A stretch of DNA of 64,000 nt from Pseudomonas neuropathica (GTDB lineage: Bacteria > Pseudomonadota > Gammaproteobacteria > Pseudomonadales > Pseudomonadaceae): positions 102,032-166,031 of the forward strand of contig NZ_JACOPX010000017.1 of NCBI RefSeq assembly GCF_015461835.1, read 5' to 3'. The translations under genes and the position numbers were made by a program. Of the stretch, positions 7,885 to 16,515 are shown in pieces. The stretch's first letter is position 1; each line of letters begins with the position of its first letter. The notes under the pieces were generated by a model. It was not told the DNA's origin. It saw only the letters and a list, made by a program, of their open reading frames with translations, and did no database searches.

Positions 7885-9312
7885 TCAGGCGATCTGCGCT
7901 TCACGGTGGGCTAGCGCCACGTCCGCCACCCGCACCGTACGCCACACGTTATAGGCCATCAGCAACATGCCCGTGAGGAAGAACACCCCGCCGGCAAAGC
8001 GCACGATGAACCCCGGGTGACTGGCCTGCAGCGCCTCGACAAACGAATAGGTCAGCGTGCCGTCCTCGTTGATCGCCCGCCACATCAAGCCCTGGGTGAT
8101 GCCGTTGACCCACATCGAGGCGATGTACAACACCGTGCCAATGGTCGCCAGCCAGAAGTGCAGGTTGATCAGCGGCGTGCTGTACATCTGCTCGCGGCCG
8201 AAGACTTTCGGCACCATGTGATAGGTCGCGCCGAAGGTGATCATTGCCACCCAGCCCAACGCGCCGGCGTGGACGTGGCCGATGGTCCAGTCGGTGTAGT
8301 GGGAGAGGGCGTTGACGGTTTTGATCGCCATCATTGGCCCTTCGAAGGTCGACATGCCGTAGAACGCCAGCGACAACACCAGGAAGCGCAGGATCGGGTC
8401 GGTGCGCAACTTATGCCAGGCACCGGACAAGGTCATCATGCCGTTGATCATCCCGCCCCAGCTTGGCGCCAGCAGGATCAGCGACATGGCCATGCCCAGC
8501 GACTGCGCCCAGTCCGGCAGTGCGGTGTAGTGCAAATGATGCGGGCCGGCCCAGATGTACAGGGTGATCAGCGCCCAGAAATGCACGATCGACAACCGGT
8601 ACGAATACACCGGCCGATTGACCTGTTTCGGCACGAAGTAATACATCATCCCGAGGAACCCGGTGGTCAGGAAGAAGCCCACCGCGTTGTGCCCGTACCA
8701 CCACTGCACCATCGCATCGGTGGCGCCGGAGTACACCGGATAGGATTTGAACCAGTCCACCGGAATCGACAGGTGATTGACCACATGCAGCATGGCGATT
8801 ACCAGAATGAACGCGCCGAAAAACCAGTTGCCAACGTAGATATGTTTGGTCTTGCGCTGCACCACGGTGGTGAAAAACACGATCGCGTAAGCGACCCAGA
8901 CCACGGCCATCCACACCGCGCCGGAGAACTCGATCTCGGCGTATTCCTTAGTGGTGGTGTAGCCCAGCGGCAGGGTGACCAGCATGATCACGATCACCGA
9001 TTGCCAGCCCCAGAAGGTGAACGCGGCGAGTTTGTCTGAATACAGCCGCACCTGGCAGGTGCGCTGCACCGCGTAGTAACTGGCGGCGAATTGCGCGCTG
9101 CCGGCGAAACCGAAAATTACCAGGCTGGTGTGCAGCGGTCTGAGACGGCCGAATGTGGTCCACGGCAGGTCCAGATTCATCTCTGGCCATACCAGTTGCG
9201 AGGCGATCAACACGCCCATCGCCATGCCCACCACACCCCAGAAAATTGTGGCAATGACGAATTGGCGGACGACCTTGTAGTTGTAAGCCTGTCCGATTGT
9301 TGCTGTGCTCAT
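7885..9312 (-). CDS. ccoN4: Orphan cbb3-type cytochrome c oxidase catalytic subunit (CcoN4-like)
   Basis: 475 residues from ATG 9312; the 20 residues open upstream are not CcoN-like. It is the haem-copper oxidase subunit I of the cbb3 class with about 12 membrane segments. Visible ligand motifs include 'PLHTSLVIFGF' (low-spin haem), 'WYGHNAVGFFLT' (CuB), 'WAGPHHLHY' (CuB His pair) and 'DWTIGHVHAGALGW' (haem ligands). No ccoO or ccoP follows; only a small membrane protein gene does, so it is an orphan subunit that would have to pair with CcoO/CcoP made elsewhere. In P. aeruginosa the equivalent gene (PA4133, ccoN4) lies with PA4130-type reductase genes, as here, and is linked to respiration under cyanide/low-oxygen conditions. 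The symbol is by that context. Confidence 0.85.
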   Translation of the reverse strand: MSTATIGQAYNYKVVRQFVIATIFWGVVGMAMGVLIASQLVWPEMNLDLPWTTFGRLRPLHTSLVIFGFAGSAQFAASYYAVQRTCQVRLYSDKLAAFTFWGWQSVIVIMLVTLPLGYTTTKEYAEIEFSGAVWMAVVWVAYAIVFFTTVVQRKTKHIYVGNWFFGAFILVIAMLHVVNHLSIPVDWFKSYPVYSGATDAMVQWWYGHNAVGFFLTTGFLGMMYYFVPKQVNRPVYSYRLSIVHFWALITLYIWAGPHHLHYTALPDWAQSLGMAMSLILLAPSWGGMINGMMTLSGAWHKLRTDPILRFLVLSLAFYGMSTFEGPMMAIKTVNALSHYTDWTIGHVHAGALGWVAMITFGATYHMVPKVFGREQMYSTPLINLHFWLATIGTVLYIASMWVNGITQGLMWRAINEDGTLTYSFVEALQASHPGFIVRFAGGVFFLTGMLLMAYNVWRTVRVADVALAHREAQIA

Positions 9313-9533
9313 GGTCAATTCATCCACGGTTGCAAAGTCTTGCCAGGCCACCCGGTCTGGCATGAGCTGCACTGTAGAAACCCCGTCAGAAACAAAACAG
9401 GCTCAGGAATCTTTGATTTGTGCGGATCAGATTGAAGGGCTGACTGCGGCGTTCTGCCGCGTGCTGATATGGTTTTTATCGCCTCAGGTGAATCTGTAAC
9501 GTGCTGCGCTGTTCGGCCATAGTCTGGGAAAAT

Positions 9534-9625
9534 CTGTAGGCCTTCGCCTGCTCGCGATAGCGGTGTGTCAGTCAACATCTCAGTTGCCTGACACACCGCT
9601 ATCGCGAGCAGGCGAAGGCCTACAG
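9534..9625. repeat. REP doublet in the ccoN4/reductase intergenic region
   Basis: Inverted arms beginning CTGTAGGCCTTCGCCTGCTC and ending with the complementary CCTACAG. The core GCCTGCTCGCGATAGCGG is that of the main REP family, but the GGAGTGA portion is replaced by GGCCTTC in both arms, so the arms have changed together. It lies 34 bases before the reductase start. Confidence 0.85.
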
Positions 9626-9658
9626 GAATTGTGTGCGTCCTGATGAGGTGGCAGTGGC

Positions 9659-11332
9659 ATGTATCAATACGATGATTACGACCGGGCGCTGGTGTTCGAG
9701 CGTGTTGCGCAATTTCGCGATCAGGTCGAACGCTTCATGGCCGGGGAACTGAGCGAAGAGGAGTTTCTGCCGCTGCGTCTGCAAAACGGCCTGTACATGC
9801 AGAAGCACGCCTACATGCTGCGGGTGGCGATTCCCTACGGCACCTTGAGCGCCGAACAGATGCGCACGCTGGCGAGCATCGCCAGCGACTACGATCGTGG
9901 CTACGGCCACTTCACCACGCGGCAAAACATGCAGTTCAACTGGATCGAACTGGCCGAGGTGCCGGACATCCTCGAACGCTTGGCGCAGGTCAACATGCAT
10001 GCGATCCAGACGTCCGGCAACTGTGTGCGCAACATCACCACCGAGGCGTTCGCCGGGGTGGCGGCAGATGAACTGATCGACCCGCGCCCGCTGGCCGAGA
10101 TCCTGCGGCAGTGGTCGACGATCAACCCGGAATTCCTGTTTTTGCCACGCAAATTCAAGATCGCCATCTGTTCGGCGAAGCAGGATCGCGCGGCGATCAT
10201 GATGCACGACATCGGCCTGTACCTTTACCCCGGACGCGACGGGCAGATGCTCCTGCGAGTGATCGTCGGCGGAGGTCTGGGGCGCACGCCGATTCTCGGT
10301 TTGCAGATCCGCGAAGGCTTGCCGTGGGAGCATTTGCTGTCGTACGTCGAGGCCGTTTTGCGGGTGTACAACCGTCATGGCCGGCGCGATAACAAGTACA
10401 AGGCGCGGATCAAGATTCTGGTCAAGGCGCTGGGCATCGAGGCGTTCGCCAAGGAAGTCGAAGAGGAATGGCAACACCTCAAGGACGGCCCGGCGCAGTT
10501 GACCGAGGCCGAATACCAACGGGTCGCCAGTGCCTTCGTGCCGCCGGTCTATCACACCCTGGCCGACACCGATCTGGACTTCGGCACGCGCCTGGCCGAA
10601 AGCCCGGCGTTCGCCCGTTGGGTTGCGCGCAATGTGCAGCCGCACAAGGTGCCGGGTTACACCAGTGTGGTGCTGTCGACCAAACCGGGCATGGCTTCGC
10701 CACCGGGGGATGTCACCGGCGCGCAGATGCTCGCAGTCGCCGACTGGTCGCAGCGTTTCGGTTTTGGCGAGATCCGTATTGCCCATGAGCAGAACATCGT
10801 CCTCCCCGACGTGGCGAAAAGCGACCTCTACGCGCTGTGGCAATTGGCGTGCAAACACGATCTGGGCAGCGCCAACGTCGGCCTGCTCACCGATATCATT
10901 GCCTGCCCCGGTGGCGATTTCTGTGCACTGGCCAACGCCAAGTCGATCCCGATCGCCCAGGCGATTCAGGCGCGCTTCGACAACCTCGATTACCTGCATG
11001 ATCTGGGCGATATCAGCCTGAACATCTCTGGCTGCATGAACGCCTGCGGCCATCACCACATCGGCAATATCGGCATCCTCGGCGTCGATAAGAACGGCAG
11101 CGAGTGGTATCAGATCACCCTCGGCGGCGCCCAGGGAAAAAACAGCGCTTTGGGCAAAGTCATCGGCCCGTCGTTCAGTGCCGCGGAAGTGCCGCAGGTG
11201 ATCGAGCGGATCATCGGCACGTTTGTGCGCTATCGCGAGCACGAGGAACTGTTTGTCGACACCGTCGCGCGGATCGGCCTGGAGCCGTTCAAGGAGCGGG
11301 TCTATCCGAAGACGCTGGAGGCGGCGGTATGA
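9659..11332 (+). CDS. Sirohaem nitrite/sulfite reductase (PA4130-like)
   Basis: 557 residues. Two ferredoxin-like half domains ('LRLQNGLYMQKHAYMLRV', 'TRQNMQFNW') alternate with sirohaem-binding domains. The four cysteines that hold the 4Fe-4S cluster and bridge to sirohaem are present: C416 and C422 in 'CPGGDFC', C459 and C463 in 'GCMNACGHHH'. It would carry out six-electron reduction of nitrite or sulfite. It differs clearly from the usual pseudomonad CysI, which begins MYVYDEYD. The divergent ccoN4 gene and the overlapping DUF934 gene match the PA4129-PA4134 cluster of P. aeruginosa, so nitrite or a cyanide-stress role is plausible. Substrate choice is not readable from sequence. Confidence 0.88.
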   Translation: MYQYDDYDRALVFERVAQFRDQVERFMAGELSEEEFLPLRLQNGLYMQKHAYMLRVAIPYGTLSAEQMRTLASIASDYDRGYGHFTTRQNMQFNWIELAEVPDILERLAQVNMHAIQTSGNCVRNITTEAFAGVAADELIDPRPLAEILRQWSTINPEFLFLPRKFKIAICSAKQDRAAIMMHDIGLYLYPGRDGQMLLRVIVGGGLGRTPILGLQIREGLPWEHLLSYVEAVLRVYNRHGRRDNKYKARIKILVKALGIEAFAKEVEEEWQHLKDGPAQLTEAEYQRVASAFVPPVYHTLADTDLDFGTRLAESPAFARWVARNVQPHKVPGYTSVVLSTKPGMASPPGDVTGAQMLAVADWSQRFGFGEIRIAHEQNIVLPDVAKSDLYALWQLACKHDLGSANVGLLTDIIACPGGDFCALANAKSIPIAQAIQARFDNLDYLHDLGDISLNISGCMNACGHHHIGNIGILGVDKNGSEWYQITLGGAQGKNSALGKVIGPSFSAAEVPQVIERIIGTFVRYREHEELFVDTVARIGLEPFKERVYPKTLEAAV

Positions 11333-11808
11333 ATAATCTGTTGCGGCTGGAGCAGGGTGTCGCGCGAATGGTGACGGACGATCCGTGGACGCTGGTGCGT
11401 GAGCCGTCGACGCCAAGGCCTGCAGGTTTGCTGATGTTGCCGCTGGCGCACTGGCTTGAGTCGCCGTCGACTCATGCGGTGTGGCTTGGCCCGGACGATG
11501 AGGTTGAAAGCCTGGTGCCGTGGTTGGCCTCGTTGCCACTGATCGCCCTGGATTTCCCGAGCTTTCGCGACGGGCGTGCTTACAGTCAGGCGTATTTGCT
11601 GCGCAGCCGGTTCGGTTGGGCAGGGGAGTTGCGCGCGATTGGCGACGTGTTGCGTGATCAGCTTAGCCATATGCGCCAGTGCGGGTTCGACAGCTTTGCG
11701 GTGCGTGAGGACAAATCCGCCGAGGATGCACTGAAGGGGTTGGCCGGGATGAGCGTGTTGTATGGGTGTTCGGTGATCGAGCCGCGCCCGCTTTTCCGTC
11801 GGCGTTGA
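11329..11808 (+). CDS. DUF934 protein, partner of sirohaem reductase
   Basis: 159 residues starting at the ATG that overlaps the reductase stop (ATGA). The DUF934 family is recognised by 'LIALDFPSFRDGRAYSQAYLLR' and 'GDVLRDQL..M..CGFD'. DUF934 genes follow sirohaem nitrite/sulfite reductase genes in many proteobacteria and are thought to serve the same reductase, possibly in electron delivery or oligomerisation; the exact role is unproven. The protein is soluble, with no cofactor motif. It is the PA4129 counterpart in the cluster comparison. Confidence 0.85.
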   Translation: MNNLLRLEQGVARMVTDDPWTLVREPSTPRPAGLLMLPLAHWLESPSTHAVWLGPDDEVESLVPWLASLPLIALDFPSFRDGRAYSQAYLLRSRFGWAGELRAIGDVLRDQLSHMRQCGFDSFAVREDKSAEDALKGLAGMSVLYGCSVIEPRPLFRRR

Positions 11809-11814
11809 CGGTTG

Positions 11815-11884
11815 AAAAGATCGCAGCCTTCGGCAGCTCCTACATGAGGTCAACTGTAGGAGCTGCCGAAGGCTGCGATCTTTT
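11815..11884. repeat. REP doublet (GTAGGAGCTGCCG type)
   Basis: Inverted arms AAAAGATCGCAGCCTTCGGC... and ...GCCGAAGGCTGCGATCTTTT around a short loop. This second REP family differs from the GTAGGAGTGAGCC type and recurs at 44834 and 55129. It lies just after the DUF934 gene and, with its terminal TTTT, could act as a terminator. Confidence 0.88.
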
Positions 11885-12028
11885 GATCTTGCTTCTGCCA
11901 CCGGGGAAACCCCTAGAACCTTGGCCAATCGGGGATTTTTCCTTGGGTCAGTGGTGGCCTTTTGGTAGAGTCGCCGTCGCCAGCGGGTTTTCGGCTGGAC
12001 GATGGAACCGAAGAAGGGAGTCTGATCA

Positions 12029-13003
12029 GTGAGTCCGGGCAAAAAAATCCTCGGCCTTACAGCGTTGCTTTTGATGGTGACGCTGTGGGCTAGTTATTTT
12101 TACGTATTCAAGGAAAACCGCGACGGCCAGCTTGGCGGTGTCGGCGAAAGCACCGCGTGGTGCGGCACGCCACCGACCACAGAATCGGCGTTGCTGGGCA
12201 AGGACCAGCTGACCTTGCGCGTCACCAATAACCTGCGCGGCGAGTTCATGCTCAGTGGTTCTCTGGTGGTTTCCGAACGCACCTTCAACCGCTACGACCT
12301 CGCTCGCAATGAACTGCGTTTGCGTCTGGAGCCGTTGCAATGGTCCTACGGCGTCACGCCGATCTTTCTTGAGCAGGTCAAGGTGCAGCCGCTGAGCCGC
12401 AACCTGTCGGCCACCAACAAAAGCGCTTACGCCGAACTCGAACCGCGCCCGATCGGTGTCCAGGGTCAGGTCACCGAATTCCCTTTCGACACCTACCGCT
12501 ACGGCTATAAACCGGTGCTCTATTACCTCAAGGGCAGCGAGCGCATCGACCTGCGCTTCAAGAACATCACCACATTGATGGAGATGTCCAACACCTTCAC
12601 GCCGATCCAGAAATACAACCGCGTCGACTACATCAACGAGAAAACCTCGATGATCCGCGACGAGGATTACAAGGCTTACGGGCCGCACGAATGCGCGTTC
12701 AGCGTTGAGCGCAAAGGCTCGTTCAAGGTTGTTGTGTTGTTGCTGCTGCTGGTGTTGTGCCTGCCGTTACTGCTGGTGTTTTACCGCAATGAACCGGGGA
12801 TCGACTTCCTTGCCACGCTGCTGGGTGCCGCGATCGTGCGGGTGCTGCTGATCGGTCCGGTGCAGGACTTCCAGCTGTACAACATCGACTTCCTGTTGGG
12901 CGCGGCGATTTTGCTGGTGGGCACGGTGTCCTTGATCAAGGCGATGCACATCAACAGTCGGCGGGAGATGGCGTTGCGCAGTGGTGAGACTTCGTCCTGG
13001 TAA
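12029..13003 (+). CDS. Membrane protein, DUF4436-like
   Basis: 324 residues from a GTG start with AAGGGAG upstream. One N-terminal membrane segment (about residues 8-27) is followed by a large beta-rich domain outside the cytoplasm (28-228) that contains 'EFPFDTYRYGY' at about 150-160. Three C-terminal membrane segments follow (about 231-252, 258-277 and 287-307). This arrangement and the F-P-F-D-x-Y motif resemble the DUF4436 family, whose function is unknown. It is a single gene flanked by REP-type repeats on both sides. The family name is tentative; the topology is clear. Confidence 0.65.
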   Translation: MSPGKKILGLTALLLMVTLWASYFYVFKENRDGQLGGVGESTAWCGTPPTTESALLGKDQLTLRVTNNLRGEFMLSGSLVVSERTFNRYDLARNELRLRLEPLQWSYGVTPIFLEQVKVQPLSRNLSATNKSAYAELEPRPIGVQGQVTEFPFDTYRYGYKPVLYYLKGSERIDLRFKNITTLMEMSNTFTPIQKYNRVDYINEKTSMIRDEDYKAYGPHECAFSVERKGSFKVVVLLLLLVLCLPLLLVFYRNEPGIDFLATLLGAAIVRVLLIGPVQDFQLYNIDFLLGAAILLVGTVSLIKAMHINSRREMALRSGETSSW

Positions 13004-13023
13004 CGGGGTGAACCCCTGAAAAG

Positions 13024-13201
13024 CCCCTCACCCTAACCCTCTCCCGGAGGGAGAGGGGACTGACTGTGGGATATTTGAGAGATACACCGACCTGAACGAT
13101 CGGCCTTGAATCCATAGTCGACTCGGTTTTTTAGGTCGGTGTAACTCGCCAGACAACTCGGTCGGTCCCCTCTCCCTCTGGGAGAGGGCTAGGGTGAGGG
13201 G
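13024..13201. repeat. Dispersed CCCTCACCC-bounded element, copy 2
   Basis: Terminal inverted repeats CCCCTCACCCTAACCCTCTC and ...GGGAGAGGGCTAGGGTGAGG enclose a core with GACCTGAACGATCGG, CCTTGAATCCATAGTCGAC and TAGGTCGGTGTAACTCGCC. The core has one unit equivalent to the 36-base unit that is tandemly amplified in copy 3. Confidence 0.85.
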
Positions 13202-13219
13202 CCAACAATCTCCAGCCAA

Positions 13220-15580
13220 TCACTTAAGCGCCGGATCCCCCATGTTCATCTTCTTCCATCCCTGCAACAGCACCTGCGCCTTCGGCTCCTGCCCACTGTC
13301 GAGATACCACTGAATCAGCGATAACCGCGCGTTGCGGTTCGCCGGTTGTACTTTGAGCAAACCTTCCAGCACCGCGCACGCCTCACTGACCTTGCCGCTT
13401 TCATGCAGTGCCACCGCCAGCACATAACCGTACTGCGCGTTCTGCGGCTCCAGTTGCGCGGCTTTCTTCAGCGGTGACATGGCTTCAGTGGTCTTGCCGG
13501 CGCGGATCAGCGACAAGCCACGGGTGTGCTGCAACAGTGCTGCATCCGGATGCTGCTTGAGGCTGTCATCCAGCAGGGTCTGCGCTTCCTGGCCACGACC
13601 ATTGGCTTCCAGCCATTGCACCAGCGTCACCAGTGCCGGGTAGAAATCCGGATCGCGTTTGAGTGCCGAGCGCAGCAAACCTTCGACTTCCGAACCTCGG
13701 CCACTGGCCTGATACAACATCGCCAGATTCAGATTGGCCTCGGCACGCTCCAGCAGACTCTTCTGTACCGTTTCGTACTCGGCAATCGCTGCATCCCAGT
13801 TGGCTTGCGCCGCGCCAAGTCCGTTATTGCGCGCCACACTCAACAGGTCCCGCGCGGCAACGATGCGCACGGCTTTCACCGGATCGCCCAGCAACGGCGC
13901 CAACAGCGGCGCGCGCTCCGGCGGCGGCAAGAATGCACTGATCGCCCGCACGGCACTTTCACGCACTTGCGGCGCCGGATTCTTCAGGTCCTGGGTGGCC
14001 AGCTTCAAGGCCTGTTCGCTCGGGTACAGCGGCAACTCCGCGAGCAAGGTCGCGCGTTGAATCGCCGGCAGATTGCTGCGCTGCAACTGCTCGTACAGCG
14101 CATCAGCAGCCCCTGGCTGGCCATTGCGGATCAGCCACAGGCTTTCGTCATAACGCGGTGCCTGCGGTGCAGAGGAGGCGCTCCACAACTTGAACTGCGC
14201 GGTGACCTTGTCGCCAGCCTTGCCCTGATGACACGTCAGGCAAGCGTCCGACGTGCCGAGTTTCTGCGCACGCTCAGGGTTGGGAATGCTGAAGCTGTGG
14301 TCATGGCGGAAGTCGTTGCCCATGTAGAACTTGCCCGGCATATGGCAATCGACGCACTGCGAACCGGGCTGGCCCGGGGTGTGACGGGTGTGCTCGATGG
14401 AATCGTAGTTCTTCGCTTGCAGGCCCTTGCCGTCGACACCTTCGACCGAAGTCTTGCCAGCGGTGTTGTGGCATTGCAGGCACACCGCGTTGCCCGGCGC
14501 TTTCAGTTCGCTGCTGTGTGGGTTGTGGCAGTTGCTGCAACGCACGCCCTTGTCGAACATTTTGCTCTGCAGGAACGAGCCGTATTCGAACACCTCATCC
14601 TTGATCTTGCCGTCCAGCGCATACAGTTCGCGGGTGAGGGGGCTCGGCAGGTAATCGTCCATCAAACGCTTGCCGACGGTATAGCCATCGCCCAAAGGCG
14701 CACGACGCGCGTGGCAACGGGCGCAGGTTTCGATCTCGACGGTGGCGTTCTTGTCCTTGAGATCGACATCGAAACCCTGATGAATCAGATCGCCTTTTTT
14801 CTGCGTCCACTCCAAGTGATTCGACGCCGGACCATGGCAAGCCTGACAACCGACGCCGAGGCTGTTCCACTGACTGTTGAAGGTATTGCTCGCCGCATCG
14901 AAATTACGCTTGAACCCGGTGGTGTGGCACTCGACGCACATGAAGTTGGCGTTCTGGCTCGGCTTGCTCCAGTGCAGCGGGTTCTTGAAGTTCACGCCCT
15001 GGCCGGGGTAGAGGTGAAACCAGCGGTTTTTCTCGGTATCCCAAGCCACGCCAAGCGCTTGCAACCGGCCTTCGCCAACCTCGATCAGATACTGCTGCAA
15101 CGGTGCGATGCCGAAGGTGTAGGCGACTTTGAAATCAGTATTCTTGCCATCGATGCCGGGCGTGTTGACCCAGAACTCATCGCCCTTGCGCAAGAATCGC
15201 GTGGTCTCGTTTTCGGCTTTGAAGGTGACGTTGTTGAAGTCGCCGAGCAGGGTCTCGGCGTTCGCCGGCTGCATCGCCAATTGGTGATGCGAACCTTGCC
15301 AGTCCTTGACCTGTTCGGTGTGGCAGCCCTGGCATTGTTGCTCATCGACCATCGTCGCCGGTTTGCTGGCGAGCACGGCTTGCGGCTTGGCAGGGGCGGC
15401 AACGGGGGCGCTGACCGGCGCAGGTTTCACCGGCACCGCAGCAGGGCTGAAGAGAAACCAGCCGATGCCCGCGACGGCGGCGAGCAGCACTCCGATGGTG
15501 ATCGGGAACACGTATTTGGTAATTGCAGATCGAGGCGAATCAGGGACAGGCTGTGCGGTTTTGTTTTTATGCTTGGGCAT
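13220..15580 (-). CDS. Membrane-anchored eight-haem c-type cytochrome with TPR domain
   Basis: 786 residues. A membrane anchor lies at about 24-45, followed by a Pro/Ala linker. Eight haem c motifs occur between about residues 83 and 455: CQGCH, CVECH, CQACH, CARCH, CSNCH, CLQCH, CVDCH and CLTCH. After them come HEAT-like helices (about 500-610) and tetratricopeptide repeats (about 620-780). It would sit in the periplasm as an electron-transfer protein or a multihaem reductase with a protein-docking tail. The closest type I know is 'multihaem cytochrome with doubled CXXCH and TPR', for which no single reaction is established. No cytochrome partner gene adjoins it. Confidence 0.85.
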   Translation of the reverse strand: MPKHKNKTAQPVPDSPRSAITKYVFPITIGVLLAAVAGIGWFLFSPAAVPVKPAPVSAPVAAPAKPQAVLASKPATMVDEQQCQGCHTEQVKDWQGSHHQLAMQPANAETLLGDFNNVTFKAENETTRFLRKGDEFWVNTPGIDGKNTDFKVAYTFGIAPLQQYLIEVGEGRLQALGVAWDTEKNRWFHLYPGQGVNFKNPLHWSKPSQNANFMCVECHTTGFKRNFDAASNTFNSQWNSLGVGCQACHGPASNHLEWTQKKGDLIHQGFDVDLKDKNATVEIETCARCHARRAPLGDGYTVGKRLMDDYLPSPLTRELYALDGKIKDEVFEYGSFLQSKMFDKGVRCSNCHNPHSSELKAPGNAVCLQCHNTAGKTSVEGVDGKGLQAKNYDSIEHTRHTPGQPGSQCVDCHMPGKFYMGNDFRHDHSFSIPNPERAQKLGTSDACLTCHQGKAGDKVTAQFKLWSASSAPQAPRYDESLWLIRNGQPGAADALYEQLQRSNLPAIQRATLLAELPLYPSEQALKLATQDLKNPAPQVRESAVRAISAFLPPPERAPLLAPLLGDPVKAVRIVAARDLLSVARNNGLGAAQANWDAAIAEYETVQKSLLERAEANLNLAMLYQASGRGSEVEGLLRSALKRDPDFYPALVTLVQWLEANGRGQEAQTLLDDSLKQHPDAALLQHTRGLSLIRAGKTTEAMSPLKKAAQLEPQNAQYGYVLAVALHESGKVSEACAVLEGLLKVQPANRNARLSLIQWYLDSGQEPKAQVLLQGWKKMNMGDPALK

Positions 15581-15791
15581 TGCGACTTCCGTAGTCCAGG
15601 TGCATTTGCCGTCTGGCGTGCGTTCAAGCTTGATGCAGCTTTGCCGGATGACCGGCGTCTGTCAAATGACCTTGTGATCCGTCGCGCAGGATTGTGTGAA
15701 TTTTGTGCTTTGCAATCGCAATTACTGAGGTTTTAGCTATACCTGTAACTCCCCCAGGCAAAGTTTTTGGCCTTCTGACAGGAGTTACAGC
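15581..15791. other. Divergent intergenic region
   Basis: This 211-base gap separates the multihaem cytochrome gene (minus) and the DUF3313 gene (plus), so it must hold both promoters. I see the GACAGGAG ribosome-binding site of the plus-strand gene near 15777-15784 and an AT-richer stretch at 15690-15760. No operator motif could be identified. Confidence 0.4.
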
Positions 15792-16466
15792 ATGAAGCTA
15801 GCAGTGATGATGGGCACTCTGTGCATTGCCACCGTCGCAATGGTGGGTTGTTCCAGCAAAACCGTCGACCCGAAAGAGTACTCCGGCTTCCTCAAAGACT
15901 ACAGCCAGCTCAAAGAGGCCAAATCCCCGTCCGGTGCCGAGGTGATGCGCTGGATTGATCCGAAGGTTGACATCAAAAAGTTCACCAGTGTGTACATCGA
16001 ACCGACTCAGCTCTATCCAAAACCGCAACCGACCGCGAAGATCTCCCAGCAGACCCTCAATGGCATCACTTCCTACTACGATCAGGCGCTCAAGCGTGAG
16101 ATCGGCAAGGACTTGCCGTTGGCCACTGGCCCCGGCCCGGGCGTGATCGTGGTGCGTGCGGCGATCACCGCCGTGAGCAGCAAGACCGAAGGCCTGCACG
16201 CGTATGAGGTGATTCCGATTGCCCTGGTAGCAGCAGCGGTCAGCACGGCCAGCGGTATTCGCGATCAGGAAACGACATTGGCCACCGAAGCGGTGTTCCT
16301 TGATGGCGCGAACAACAAGGTTATCTCGCAAGTAGTGCGCAAAGGCACCGGCAAACCGTTGGAAAATGACTCGCAGGCGATGACGGCGAATGACGTCAAA
16401 CCGGTGATCGATGGCTGGGCTTCGGACATGCGTCAGTCGTATCTGAAGCTCAAGGCTGCCAAATAA
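15792..16466 (+). CDS. DUF3313 lipoprotein
   Basis: 224 residues. A lipoprotein signal peptide has the lipobox M-V-G-C with the modified Cys at residue 20, followed by S-S-K. The mature part contains 'SGFLKDYSQL' and 'VMRWIDPKVDIKKFTSVYIEP', hallmarks of the DUF3313 family of cell-envelope lipoproteins of unknown function. A hydrophobic stretch around 'VIPIALVAAAVSTASG' is part of the fold and is seen in relatives. Ser at +2 suggests sorting to the outer membrane. It is monocistronic and ends in a stem-loop shared with the converging gene. Confidence 0.85.
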   Translation: MKLAVMMGTLCIATVAMVGCSSKTVDPKEYSGFLKDYSQLKEAKSPSGAEVMRWIDPKVDIKKFTSVYIEPTQLYPKPQPTAKISQQTLNGITSYYDQALKREIGKDLPLATGPGPGVIVVRAAITAVSSKTEGLHAYEVIPIALVAAAVSTASGIRDQETTLATEAVFLDGANNKVISQVVRKGTGKPLENDSQAMTANDVKPVIDGWASDMRQSYLKLKAAK

Positions 16467-16474
16467 GTGCGCCT

Positions 16475-16504
16475 GGCCGGATTGTCCGCGAGGACGGTCC
16501 GGCC
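16475..16504. terminator. Bidirectional stem-loop between convergent genes
   Basis: GGCCGGATTGTCC pairs with GGACGGTCCGGCC (13 pairs, two of them G-T) around the loop GCGA. It lies in the 49-base gap between the DUF3313 gene and the converging DUF3829-like gene. No T-run follows, so its strength as an intrinsic terminator is uncertain. Confidence 0.5.
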
Positions 16505-16515
16505 TGTGCACACCC

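Noticed and set aside
9373..9533. Possible ANR/FNR box (TTGAT...ATCAG) near 9412-9430 in front of ccoN4
   Set aside because: The spacing between the half-sites is 8 bases, not the 4 required for TTGAT-N4-ATCAA, and the second half does not match.
9620..11539. Very long open frame on the minus strand (about 640 codons) opposite the sirohaem reductase gene
   Set aside because: It is a mirror frame of a high-GC gene; composition is His/Arg/Asp-rich without any domain, and the plus-strand gene has all catalytic motifs.
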